Shown: piece after piece, positions 48,448 to 56,780 of the stretch | Position numbering within the stretch: the first letter of the stretch is position 1 | How the letters are laid out: each line of letters begins with the position of its first letter | Source: an uncultured Granulosicoccus sp. | GTDB taxonomy: Bacteria > Pseudomonadota > Gammaproteobacteria > Granulosicoccales > Granulosicoccaceae | DNA: 64,000 nucleotides | Assembly (NCBI GenBank): GCA_947495035.1 | Contig: CANLXI010000010.1 | Location: 1 to 64,000, forward strand | Direction: 5' to 3' | Made by a program: the position numbers and the translations under genes | The notes under the pieces: generated by a model | Databases searched by the model: none | Told to the model about the DNA's origin: nothing | What the model saw: the letters and a program-made list of their open reading frames with translations, nothing else

Positions 48448-50760
48448 TCAGGTCAAGCTTGAGAATATCGGCGGCTCATGCACGGTGACAACCGGCAACG
48501 TCTCGTCGAATCGTCGCATCTGTACTTGTGTGGAATGTGCCGCAGGCCCCTGCGCCAGTGAGGAGGTACGCTCATCGTGGGTCAGTACGTTGGGATTACC
48601 GTGCCGATCACGGCTGTCCGGGGCATCATAGTCGGGATCGTGCCAAGCCCCTGTCCATAGAAAGATGCAGCCCTGCCGCACTTCATCGGTGACTCTGACG
48701 CCGGCCAGACAACGGCCACGGTCATTGTACAACTCCACCACATCGCCATCCTGCAACTGACGGCTTGCGGCATCCAACGGATGTACCAACACCGGCTCCC
48801 GTTGTCTGATCTTGTGCTGCTTGCTGTACGCTCCATTATCGAGCTGACTGTGCAAGCGAGTCGCGGGTTGACCGGACAGTAGAAACAAGGGAAATCGCTC
48901 ATGCCCCGAACGTTGCTGATCTCTGGTTTCAAACCACGAGGCATGGCCGCGACAGTCAGACAATGCAAAACCCTCGATGGCATCGGAGTACAGCTCGATC
49001 TTGCCGCTGGGTGTTGGCAAGGGATTGAGCTCCGGATCAGCACGATAATCTGCCAGAAACACCTGATCGGGAGAGGGATCCGGAATGCGCAACATATCTC
49101 CTGCAATGAAAGTGTCCCAATCAGGCAGGGAAACACGCGCCTTTTGCGCCGTATCACGCGTCTGCTCCCATAGCAGCCGAAGCCACTGATCGGCATCACG
49201 GCCTTCGGAAAATGCAGTCAGACTGTCCAGACGTTCGGCCAGATCGCAATAGATGTCGTATTCGATCCGCGCCTGACCCGCAGGATCTGCATGCGCCGGC
49301 ATGGGAATCAGCGCGTCGTCGGATTTGCCTGCGCCGAAATCACAGCGCTCCTGAGCAGCTGCCACAGGAAGCACGATATCAGCATGACGCGCCGTGGCGG
49401 TCCAGTTGAATTCATTGACGATAACCGTTTCCGGTTGCTGAAATGCCCGGTGCAGGCGATTCAAGTCCTGGTGATGATGAAACGGATTGCCGCCGGCCCA
49501 CCAGACCATCTTGATGTTCGGAAAGGTTCGCAGTTGACCATCATAGGGGTATTGCTCACCGGGCTTGAGCAGCATCTCGCTGATCATCGCCACCGGAATG
49601 AACGCATCAACAGGGTTACGACCCTGCGGTAGAGTGGACCAGCGAAACAGCCTTTCTGTGTTACCGATATTGGCGTTGACGCCGTAGCCGATGGTGTAAC
49701 CACCTCCGGGCAAACCGATCTGCCCCAGCATGGCAGCGAGTGTGACCGTCATCCACAACACCTGTTCGCCATGGTCGGTTCGCTGCACGCCGGCTGCCGT
49801 GCTGATCATGGTGCGCTTGCTGGCCATTTCGCGGGCCAGTTCCCGGATCTGTACTGCCTCCAGACCACTGATCCGCGCCGCCCATTCCGCTGACTTGACC
49901 TCGCCATCATCGTCGCCATTCAGGTAGCGCAGGAATTTCCCGAAACCGACCGTATAGCGCTCGATGAAGTCTGCATCGTGCAAGCCTTCCGAATACAGGG
50001 TGTGGGCCAGGCCCAGCATGATCGCTGTATCCGAACCCGGCCTGGGTGGCAGCCATTGTGCATCGAGCTCCTGCATGCAGTCGGTGCGCAAGGGACTGAG
50101 ATTGACAAATCGGACCCCGGCCCTGGCACAGGCGATCAGATTTTCGGCCGCCCTGTGCCGGGATACTCCACCATCGCTGACCTGAGTATTACGCTCGGCC
50201 AGACCGCCAAACAGTACAACCAGACGGGAATGTGCCGCGATGACGGTCCAGCGCGTGGACTGTGCCACATGCTGCCGATAGGGACCGACGATGTACGGCA
50301 TCATGACCAGAGCTGCATTATAGCTGTAGTTTCCCTCAGAACGTACAAAGCCACCCTGAGTATTCAGGAAACGTTTCAACTGACTCTGGGCATGATGAAA
50401 CCGACCGGCACTGGACCACCCATAGGAGCCTGCAAAGATGGCTTCATTGCCGTGCTCACGCCGTACTCGCGTCAATTCACTCGCAATCAGGTCAAGAGCC
50501 TGATCCCAGCCCACTTCGACGAAACGATCCCTGCCGCGTTCCACTGTGGTATCACCAGGCCCATTCTCCAGCCAGCCTTGCCTGACGGCAGGACGCAACA
50601 CCCGTGCTCGCCCATTGAGACTACCGGCAATGTTGTCGTTGATCCGCGACCCCTTCGGATCCTCTGGATGTGACTCCACGGAGCGTACTCGTCCGTTCTC
50701 GACCGTAACGATGCCGGCCCCCCAGTGGCTGGCGGTCAGCCTTCCTGTTATTGGCTTCAT
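48448..50760 (-). CDS. Cytoplasmic molybdopterin oxidoreductase, BisC/TorA/DorA type
   Basis: About 770 aa from the ATG of MKPITGRL; an upstream frame is open for 43 codons across the promoter. This is a bis-MGD enzyme of the type III DMSO reductase group. GSYGWSSAGRFHHAQSQL (about 111-128) contains the probable Mo-ligand Ser117, and no Cys cluster motif is present at the N-terminus, which fits this group. C-terminal MGD-binding segments include RLHSQLDN and HDPDYDAPDSRDRHGNPN. No Tat signal is visible, so like BisC it is probably cytoplasmic. Likely substrates are S- or N-oxides. Confidence 0.9.
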   Translation of the reverse strand: MKPITGRLTASHWGAGIVTVENGRVRSVESHPEDPKGSRINDNIAGSLNGRARVLRPAVRQGWLENGPGDTTVERGRDRFVEVGWDQALDLIASELTRVRREHGNEAIFAGSYGWSSAGRFHHAQSQLKRFLNTQGGFVRSEGNYSYNAALVMMPYIVGPYRQHVAQSTRWTVIAAHSRLVVLFGGLAERNTQVSDGGVSRHRAAENLIACARAGVRFVNLSPLRTDCMQELDAQWLPPRPGSDTAIMLGLAHTLYSEGLHDADFIERYTVGFGKFLRYLNGDDDGEVKSAEWAARISGLEAVQIRELAREMASKRTMISTAAGVQRTDHGEQVLWMTVTLAAMLGQIGLPGGGYTIGYGVNANIGNTERLFRWSTLPQGRNPVDAFIPVAMISEMLLKPGEQYPYDGQLRTFPNIKMVWWAGGNPFHHHQDLNRLHRAFQQPETVIVNEFNWTATARHADIVLPVAAAQERCDFGAGKSDDALIPMPAHADPAGQARIEYDIYCDLAERLDSLTAFSEGRDADQWLRLLWEQTRDTAQKARVSLPDWDTFIAGDMLRIPDPSPDQVFLADYRADPELNPLPTPSGKIELYSDAIEGFALSDCRGHASWFETRDQQRSGHERFPLFLLSGQPATRLHSQLDNGAYSKQHKIRQREPVLVHPLDAASRQLQDGDVVELYNDRGRCLAGVRVTDEVRQGCIFLWTGAWHDPDYDAPDSRDRHGNPNVLTHDERTSSLAQGPAAHSTQVQMRRFDETLPVVTVHEPPIFSSLT

Positions 50761-50771
50761 CTGTTTATGTT

Positions 50772-50806
50772 CTGATATATGAAACGCATATTCCAAATAT
50801 TGACAC
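50772..50806. promoter_or_regulatory. Conserved 35-bp element, copy 2
   Basis: Located between the molybdoenzyme (minus) and C-S lyase (plus) starts. It reads ctgatatatgaaac, 11 variable bases, atattgacac. It is the reverse complement form of copy 1 with identical spacing and near-identical ends. The motif ttgaca inside could also be a -35 box. Confidence 0.7.
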
Positions 50807-50857
50807 AATATACGAACAATGTCATCCTCGACATGAACCCAGACAACGGAAATTCCC

Positions 50858-52084
50858 GTGCCGGAAAACACATCATGCATTGCCAACACACTGGTGCAGG
50901 CTGGTCGGCCCGAGCATCGTCAAGGCCGTCAGGTGAACCTGCCCATCGAGCTGGGTTCAACCGTGGTCTTCGATACCATCGAAGCCTTCGAACAGGCCCG
51001 CGACCACCGCTACGAAACCGGCGTGAACTACTACGGACGCTATGGCAATACGGCCAGCTTCGAACTCGAACGGATGCTGGCAACACTGGAGCACGCTGCC
51101 GGTGTGACTCTCACCTCCTCCGGCGTGGCAGCCATTTCCCTCTCCTTGCTGGCCTTGCTCAAACCCGGTGATCATTTACTGGTTGCCGATCATGTCTATG
51201 GCAATACCCGAGCATTCTGCGATTCGGTATTGGCGAGAATGAACGTGAGCGTCGAGTATTTCGATCCGATGACCGGTGCCGGTATCAGGAAACTGCTTCG
51301 TCCCGAGACTGCCGTCATCATGTTTGAAGCGCCAGGCTCAGGCACCTTCGAATTTCCGGACATTGCGGGCATTGCCAGGGTGGCACGTCAGGCTGGGGTA
51401 TCCACGGTGCTCGATGGCACCTGGGCTGGCCCGGTCTTCTGCCAGCCACTGGATCTGGGCGTGGACGTCCTGGTGTATTCCGCATCGAAATACATCAGCG
51501 GACATTCCGATTGCATGATGGGCGTCATCGCTTCAGCGGATGCAGACATGCACGGAACACTGCGACGTACCGTCATGGCCATCGGTGACAAGACGGGATC
51601 GCAAGAGGTCTTCCTGGCGTCAAGAGGTTTGCGGACATTGAAGATGCGTATGCTGGTTGCCCAGCAAGCCGGGCTCGAGATGGCTCGGTGGCTGAACCAG
51701 CAGGATCAGGTCAAACGCGTACTCCACCCGGCCTTGCCAGACTCTCCGGGTCACAGATTCTGGAAACGCGATTGCACTGGCGCAGCCGGCCTGTTCGGCG
51801 TGATATTCCACCCTTGCAGCGACACCCAGGTCAACAATTTCGTCAACGCTCTGGAGCACTTTGCCATCGGCGTCAGCTGGGGCGGATTCGAAAGCCTTGT
51901 CTTGCCAGTCAAGCCGGTGAGATCAGCCAGAGCCTGGGATGAAGCCGGACAGCTGGTTCGTTTCAACATCGGCTTTGAAGATACCGAAAGCCTGAAGGCG
52001 GATCTGCAGAGCGCGTTACCACTATTGAACTCTCAAACTGACACTGCAACACAGGAAGTCGACACATATGTTGAACAGGATTGA
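50858..52084 (+). CDS. PLP-dependent C-S lyase, cystathionine beta-lyase (MetC) type
   Basis: A 408-aa member of the Cys/Met-metabolism fold type I group. The PLP Lys is Lys211 in VYSASKYISGHSD, the MetC pattern. GVNYYGRYGNTASFELE (about 55-71) and LDGTWA (Asp186) are conserved. It would cleave a C-S bond by beta-elimination to thiol, pyruvate and ammonia; other Cys/Met-type reactions are possible. The GTG start has GGAAA upstream. The 3' end overlaps the VOC gene by 17 bases. Confidence 0.9.
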   Translation: MPENTSCIANTLVQAGRPEHRQGRQVNLPIELGSTVVFDTIEAFEQARDHRYETGVNYYGRYGNTASFELERMLATLEHAAGVTLTSSGVAAISLSLLALLKPGDHLLVADHVYGNTRAFCDSVLARMNVSVEYFDPMTGAGIRKLLRPETAVIMFEAPGSGTFEFPDIAGIARVARQAGVSTVLDGTWAGPVFCQPLDLGVDVLVYSASKYISGHSDCMMGVIASADADMHGTLRRTVMAIGDKTGSQEVFLASRGLRTLKMRMLVAQQAGLEMARWLNQQDQVKRVLHPALPDSPGHRFWKRDCTGAAGLFGVIFHPCSDTQVNNFVNALEHFAIGVSWGGFESLVLPVKPVRSARAWDEAGQLVRFNIGFEDTESLKADLQSALPLLNSQTDTATQEVDTYVEQD

Positions 52085-52703
52085 CCACTTTGCCGTTGGC
52101 ACCGATTCACTGGAAAACGGCATGCTCGCCATGAAAGAGGCACTGGGTGTACAACTCAGCCCGGGGGGCAAGCATGACCTGATGGGCACACACAATTGCG
52201 TCATGCAGTCGGGTGATGAGAGCTTCTTCGAGTTGATAGCCGTTGATCCGCAAGCGTCATCTCCCGACAGACCACGCTGGTTTACTCTGGACGACCCGGC
52301 GACCACCGCTCGCCTGGCACAGCGCCCGCGTGCCCTGTGCTGGGTGGTCAACACGAACAACCTGGACGGGATCGTCGCAGCCTCTCCGATTGACCTGGGA
52401 GACATCATCACGTTCACACGAGGCGATCGCTCCTGGCGACTCACCGTGCCGCCGGATGGGCACTTGCCGGAACAGGGCGTATTTCCCGCTTTCATCGAGT
52501 GGTCACCCGGTCCGCACCCGAGCACAGGACAAGCCGATCTGGGTGTTCGACTTCTCGAGGTAAGCCTGAGTCACCCGGACTTCGAGAACATCAACAAGGT
52601 ACTTGATACACTGCAGGTGTCTCATCTGGCCCGGGCGACCGAGGGCGATATCGGATTGGCTTTCAAACTGCAGACTCCCACCGGTGTCGTCATCATCGAC
52701 TAG
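52068..52703 (+). CDS. VOC/glyoxalase-like domain protein
   Basis: A 211-aa protein with a glyoxalase-like (Glyoxalase_3-type) fold. The first module starts LNRIDHFAVGTDSLENGM (about 2-19), a metal-ligand His in the first strand; FFELIAVDPQ (about 53-62) carries the typical Glu. A second half has GVRLLEVSLSHPDFE. The exact reaction is unknown. It overlaps the C-S lyase gene, so they are co-translated. It is convergent with the permease gene. Confidence 0.83.
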   Translation: MLNRIDHFAVGTDSLENGMLAMKEALGVQLSPGGKHDLMGTHNCVMQSGDESFFELIAVDPQASSPDRPRWFTLDDPATTARLAQRPRALCWVVNTNNLDGIVAASPIDLGDIITFTRGDRSWRLTVPPDGHLPEQGVFPAFIEWSPGPHPSTGQADLGVRLLEVSLSHPDFENINKVLDTLQVSHLARATEGDIGLAFKLQTPTGVVIID

Positions 52704-52767
52704 ACAGTAATCAGTGCGGTGGCGTCGCCATGCCAACGCGACGTTCCGCACTGACCGGGATGTAGGT

Positions 52768-53817
52768 TCAACGCTGCGCAACCGCCATTCGCTTGCTCAG
52801 ATACTCTCCATACTGGCCGAGAGAGAAGATGAACAGCCAGTAGATGGTCGCAACGAAAGCATACACTTCCATGTAATACGGCGACCACTCACCCGTTCCG
52901 AATGCCGCATTGGCCGAAGCCAGCACATCGAAAAATCCGATGATTATCACGATGGCGGTTTCCTTGAAGGTGATCACGACCATGTTGATGGTTGATGGCA
53001 GCGCTTGTCGGAAGACTTGAGGCAGCATGATGCTGAAAAGTATTGTCCAGTAGCCCAGACCCAGGGCCTTGCCCGCTTCAAACTGACCCTTCGGTATCGC
53101 CTGAAACCCTCCCCGAAACACTTCCGCCTGGTAGCAGGCAAAGAACAGGGCGAAGGCGAATATCACTCTCCAAATCTTGTCGCCCTGCAGCCAGTCGGGA
53201 AGCAGCAGCGGAAAGACCACCGCTGCGGTGAACAATGTGGTCAACAGCGGCAGGGAACGAATGAAATCGATGAGCAGGGATGACAACAGGCGCACCATCG
53301 GCATGTCGGATCGTCGCATCAGCGCCAGTCCGAGACCCATCGGCATTCCCAGTAATACAACACTGGAAAACAGGAACAAGGTCAGTGCCAGCCCACCCCA
53401 CTGGTCAGTCGTGACCGTTGGTAAACCGAGCAGGCTGCCGTGCATCAGGAGATAGTAGGCAGCGAAGCCGGAAATCCACAGAGTGACCAGCCGAGTGGTT
53501 TTCCAGGACCAGGGGATGCATGACAAGACAACGGTTGCGATGATGACAAGGCAGGCGAGCGCAGACCGCCAGTGTTCCTCGTAGGGGTACAGGCCGAAGA
53601 ATATGAGCCTGTGTCGCGCATCGATGACCGACCAGCAGGCTCCCGCAGTCTCGCCGCAGGCCTCGACACTCTCCTTTTTCCATACCGCGTTGAAGACAGC
53701 CCAATCCAGGCTCAACCAGAGCACATGAGCAAGAGCGCCGAAGACCAGTAGCGACAGGAGCGCATCGCCTGGAGTGGCAAATGCCCGTTTCTTCAAACTC
53801 GCAACATGCCTTTGCAT
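52768..53817 (-). CDS. aapM: Amino-acid ABC transporter permease (AapM type)
   Basis: A 349-aa inner-membrane permease of the general L-amino-acid (Aap/Bzt) type. The long N-terminal part has two extra helices and a periplasmic insert, then the conserved permease domain. The EAA-type coupling loop is in QAIPKGQFEAGKALGLGYW (about 242-260). GGAGGTGAT precedes the ATG at ideal spacing. It is the last gene of the SBP-permease-permease group; an ATPase does not follow. Confidence 0.92.
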   Translation of the reverse strand: MQRHVASLKKRAFATPGDALLSLLVFGALAHVLWLSLDWAVFNAVWKKESVEACGETAGACWSVIDARHRLIFFGLYPYEEHWRSALACLVIIATVVLSCIPWSWKTTRLVTLWISGFAAYYLLMHGSLLGLPTVTTDQWGGLALTLFLFSSVVLLGMPMGLGLALMRRSDMPMVRLLSSLLIDFIRSLPLLTTLFTAAVVFPLLLPDWLQGDKIWRVIFAFALFFACYQAEVFRGGFQAIPKGQFEAGKALGLGYWTILFSIMLPQVFRQALPSTINMVVITFKETAIVIIIGFFDVLASANAAFGTGEWSPYYMEVYAFVATIYWLFIFSLGQYGEYLSKRMAVAQR

Positions 53818-53852
53818 CCGATATCACCTCCGCTTGATGATGTGATGGGTTA

Positions 53853-54983
53853 TCAGTGGGATTTCAGCGCTATATGCTGATTCAGCCAATTGACGAACTG
53901 CGCCAGACTGAAGTTGACCAATAGAAACCCTCCCATGAGGATCGCGATCAGTTCCAGGGTTTGCCCTGACTGAGTGATGGAGGTGGACACCAGCATGAAC
54001 AGGTCACTGAACCCGATAGCCACACCGATGGTGGTCGCCTTCATGATGAAGATCCACTGATTGCCCAGAGGCGGAACAATGCTTCGCAAGGCAATCGGCA
54101 TCTTGATGTCCGACAGGATGACCCTCTGACTGAGTCCCAAAGCCTTGCCCGCTTCAACCAGAGACCCCGGCACTCGCTCCAGACCACCGCGAACCACCTC
54201 GGCGATGTAGGCCGAGCCGTACAACACTATGGCCACGATCATCGCGACCAGCTCCACCGAAATGGTCAGTCCCCCACGAAATCGCAGCCCCTTGAGCTCG
54301 GGTAACGATATGAAGGTGTCGCCTTCCGGGGTTGTGAGAATACTGGCGATAACGAACAAGAATATCGTGCTCGACACCCAGATCATGATGCCACGTAATA
54401 TCGCCATCTTTCTGTTCAACAACACAAAGCCCAATGCCAGGGACACCCCCGCGAGGCTGATTGTCAACCAGACCGGAATATTGAGTGTCGGCAGCAGCAA
54501 GCCGCGATTGGACAGAAACACAGCATCCATGACCGTATAGGCCCCTCGAGGCCCCGGAAGATGAATCAGAACCGAGTACCAGAAAACCAGTTGCAGTATG
54601 AGCGGGATATTGCGGAAAACCTGTACATACAGGGTAGCCAGCACCTGAAATCCCAATCGACGGGAGCTGCGCAAACTGCCTATGGCGAATCCAATGACAG
54701 TGGAAAGAAGAATACTGATGAACCCGACAAACAGCGTGTTCATGAATCCGATTGAAAGAGTTCGCGCATAGCTGTCATCGATGGAACGAGGAATCAGCGA
54801 GAACGAATACGCCCAACCCGTTGCCCGATCCAGAAAGGCGAAGCCGCTGGTAATTCCCAGAGCTTCAAGATTGCCTCGGGCATTGCCCAGTGCCGACCAG
54901 ACGAGAACCAGAGTGCCGACAAGCAACAGTCCCTGAATCAGGAGACTACGCTGCCGAACACGCGAAAACATTGATTTTTTCAT
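53853..54983 (-). CDS. aapQ: Amino-acid ABC transporter permease (AapQ type)
   Basis: About 376 aa from the ATG of MKKSMFSRV; a TTG three codons upstream is possible. It is the partner permease of the Aap/Bzt type with the family's N-terminal extension. The coupling loop is GLERVPGSLVEAGKALGLSQ (about 267-286). There are several membrane segments, including TLFVGFISILLSTVIGFAIG. It begins about 60 bases after the binding-protein stop and 35 bases before aapM. Confidence 0.92.
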   Translation of the reverse strand: MKKSMFSRVRQRSLLIQGLLLVGTLVLVWSALGNARGNLEALGITSGFAFLDRATGWAYSFSLIPRSIDDSYARTLSIGFMNTLFVGFISILLSTVIGFAIGSLRSSRRLGFQVLATLYVQVFRNIPLILQLVFWYSVLIHLPGPRGAYTVMDAVFLSNRGLLLPTLNIPVWLTISLAGVSLALGFVLLNRKMAILRGIMIWVSSTIFLFVIASILTTPEGDTFISLPELKGLRFRGGLTISVELVAMIVAIVLYGSAYIAEVVRGGLERVPGSLVEAGKALGLSQRVILSDIKMPIALRSIVPPLGNQWIFIMKATTIGVAIGFSDLFMLVSTSITQSGQTLELIAILMGGFLLVNFSLAQFVNWLNQHIALKSH

Positions 54984-55045
54984 GGCAATCAAAGCCTCCT
55001 GTGGGTCGGGCTACCCGAATCGGTAGCCCTGCCGAATCGACGTCT

Positions 55046-56077
55046 CTAGTCCAGTACCGGTGCGTAAAGCACACCGCCATGACTCCAAAGATTGTTCAGA
55101 CCACGATCAAGTTTGTAGGGAGAGCCTTCACCCAGGTTTCGATCGTAGATCTCGGCAAAGTTGCCAACCGCTGCAATCATCTCCTTCGCCCAGGTCTCCC
55201 GGAGTCCGAGTCGTTCACCGATGCCCGGCGTACTGCCCAGCAAACGGCCAACCGTGGGGCTTGGCGGTGCCGCAGCCATTTCCTCGACGTTGGCCTGTGT
55301 GACCCCATACTCCTCCGCCAGCAGCAGCGCTGCAAGGGTCCAGTTGGTCATGTCCACGAAAGCTTCATCGCCCTGTCGCATCGCCGCAGCAATGGGCTCA
55401 CTCGACAGTTGATCACTGAGAATGATGTGCGCATCGGGATCATCGATCTCGGTTGCACGAAGCACTGCGAGGTTCGGGCCCCAACCGGCGAACGCATCGC
55501 AGCGATTGGCCAGGTAGGCGGCGCGCAACTCGGCCGCCTTTTCATAAGACACCATCTCATGTTCAACCCCGAGCGTCTGCAGATAGTCAGCGGTAATACG
55601 CTCGATGGTGGTTCCAGCCTCGACACAGATGGTGCCACCGTCCAGACCGCTGGCATCGGTGACACCCAGATCCCCGTGCGCCATCAGCTGAGTGCCACCA
55701 AAGAAATACGGCAGACTGAATTGCAGGCCCAGCTCGGTGTCACGCCCCATTGTCCAGCCAGTTGCCTTGATGATGATATCCACATCACCCGACTGCAAGG
55801 CCGGAAAACGTTGCGCCCAGCTCAAGGGGACAATCTGCGCCTTGTCAGGGTCTCCCAGTATGGCTGTGGTCATCGCACGACAGATGTCGATATCAAGACC
55901 CTTCCATTCGTTCTTGTCGTTGACCTCGACAAAGCCGAAATAGCTCCCGTTGTGACCAGAGCACAACATGGTTCCTCGATCCTGAATCTTCTGCACGGTT
56001 GGACCTGGTTCGGCAGCGTTCGCAAACAGGGGGAGCGCCAGAGCAAGCGCGGTAAGGCCGGTCAGTTTCATAAACAT
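55046..56077 (-). CDS. aapJ: Amino-acid ABC transporter substrate-binding protein (AapJ type)
   Basis: A 343-aa periplasmic protein. The signal peptide is MFMKLTGLTALALALPLFANA (21 residues; GAGG precedes the ATG). The mature protein has the Aap/Bzt features: GTMLCSGHNGSYFGFVEV (about 35-52) at the ligand pocket and DGGTICVEAGTTIERITAD (about 145-163). It delivers one or more polar amino acids, or an analogue, to AapQM. A conserved-element-like sequence lies about 40-60 bases upstream. Confidence 0.93.
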   Translation of the reverse strand: MFMKLTGLTALALALPLFANAAEPGPTVQKIQDRGTMLCSGHNGSYFGFVEVNDKNEWKGLDIDICRAMTTAILGDPDKAQIVPLSWAQRFPALQSGDVDIIIKATGWTMGRDTELGLQFSLPYFFGGTQLMAHGDLGVTDASGLDGGTICVEAGTTIERITADYLQTLGVEHEMVSYEKAAELRAAYLANRCDAFAGWGPNLAVLRATEIDDPDAHIILSDQLSSEPIAAAMRQGDEAFVDMTNWTLAALLLAEEYGVTQANVEEMAAAPPSPTVGRLLGSTPGIGERLGLRETWAKEMIAAVGNFAEIYDRNLGEGSPYKLDRGLNNLWSHGGVLYAPVLD

Positions 56078-56114
56078 AGTGTCCTCATCAGTTGTTCCGT
56101 TATATGGCACGCAA

Positions 56115-56142
56115 GTGCTGACATATAGAATGACAGTTTTTC
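56115..56142. promoter_or_regulatory. Partial third copy of the island element, before aapJ
   Basis: gtgctgacatatagaat-gaca-gttttt shares atatagaat, the 4-base gap and gttt with copy 1 (atatagaat-cctt-gtttc). The right arm is diverged. It lies 38-65 bases before the aapJ start codon. It is weaker evidence than copies 1 and 2. Confidence 0.45.
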
Positions 56143-56685
56143 CAAACGGATGTCAACACTGATTCACGGATCACGCAGATGCGCGCGCGCCGGTATACAT
56201 CCGGCGAACTGCAATGCACGCCAGACATGCACTATTTTTATGCATACGAAGAAAAGTCAGTGCCATGCGAAAACACGACCGCAAACGGTCCGAGCACGGT
56301 TGGATGTCTATTGGTGCAGTACGCACCGGATTCGACGCATGGCGCTTGATGCCTGACCTGTCGACAGGATTCCCGAGGTGGGTAATCGGTAGCTACCGAA
56401 ATATCGTGCGCACCATGAAAGGGCACTCCGATCATCACCACGGTCCAGTCACGTGGTGGTACAGTCCTTCGGCCATGGAATCATGCTGCCTACGACGCGT
56501 GGAGCCGCCACGAGCATCGGGTTGTCTGCTCAAGAGAACCAGAACCGTACTATCCGTTGATTGCTCTGCCGGCAGCGCCATTGCCGGGAAGCTTCGTTAC
56601 TCGTTGTAAAGAATGCCGGGATTCGTGGCAAGCGATGAAACGAGGTCTTTCACTATTACTTACTGCCTACTTCAATTTGTACTAC

Positions 56686-56713
56686 TGCCTGTTGCCTGTC
56701 CTTTGTTGCTTGT
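56686..56713. repeat. Four degenerate heptamers related to the 3257-3382 array
   Basis: tgcctgt, tgcctgt, cctttgt and tgcttgt in strict 7-bp register. The last unit is the reverse complement form of acaagca, the unit of the large array at 3313-3382. Read in the direction of the lipoprotein gene that ends at 56781, both arrays have the same orientation. Confidence 0.6.
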
Positions 56714-56742
56714 AGAGAAAGACCCTGCCACCCCCAAACAGA

Positions 56743-56770
56743 ACAGCTACTGCCAGAAGGCAGTAGCTGT
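56743..56770 (-). terminator. Hairpin after the CBM9-like lipoprotein
   Basis: A perfect 12-bp stem, acagctactgcc and ggcagtagctgt, with a 4-base loop, 11 bases beyond the stop of the minus-strand gene. The following minus-strand sequence is moderately T-rich (tctgtttg). It is a likely terminator. Confidence 0.7.
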
Positions 56771-56780
56771 CGATGAAGTC

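Larger units (their letters stand above)
56078..56780. other. Long intergenic region between aapJ and the CBM9-like lipoprotein
   Basis: About 700 bases. It holds the element-like sequence for aapJ (56115-56142), four degenerate heptamers (56686-56713) and a 12-bp hairpin (56743-56770). An open frame at 56214-56609 encodes a Cys/Arg/Trp-rich peptide that matches nothing and has no good ribosome site, so I do not call it. The stretch 56170-56640 otherwise shows nothing I can name. Confidence 0.55.

Noticed and set aside
38582..56110. Island considered as an ergothioneine breakdown pathway
   Set aside because: A hydantoinase-type enzyme and sulfur handling would fit, but no ergothionase or urocanase-like gene is present.
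56214..56609. 131-codon plus-strand frame in the long intergenic region
   Set aside because: Cys-, Arg- and Trp-rich sequence without a family, no ribosome site, and no sign of constraint.
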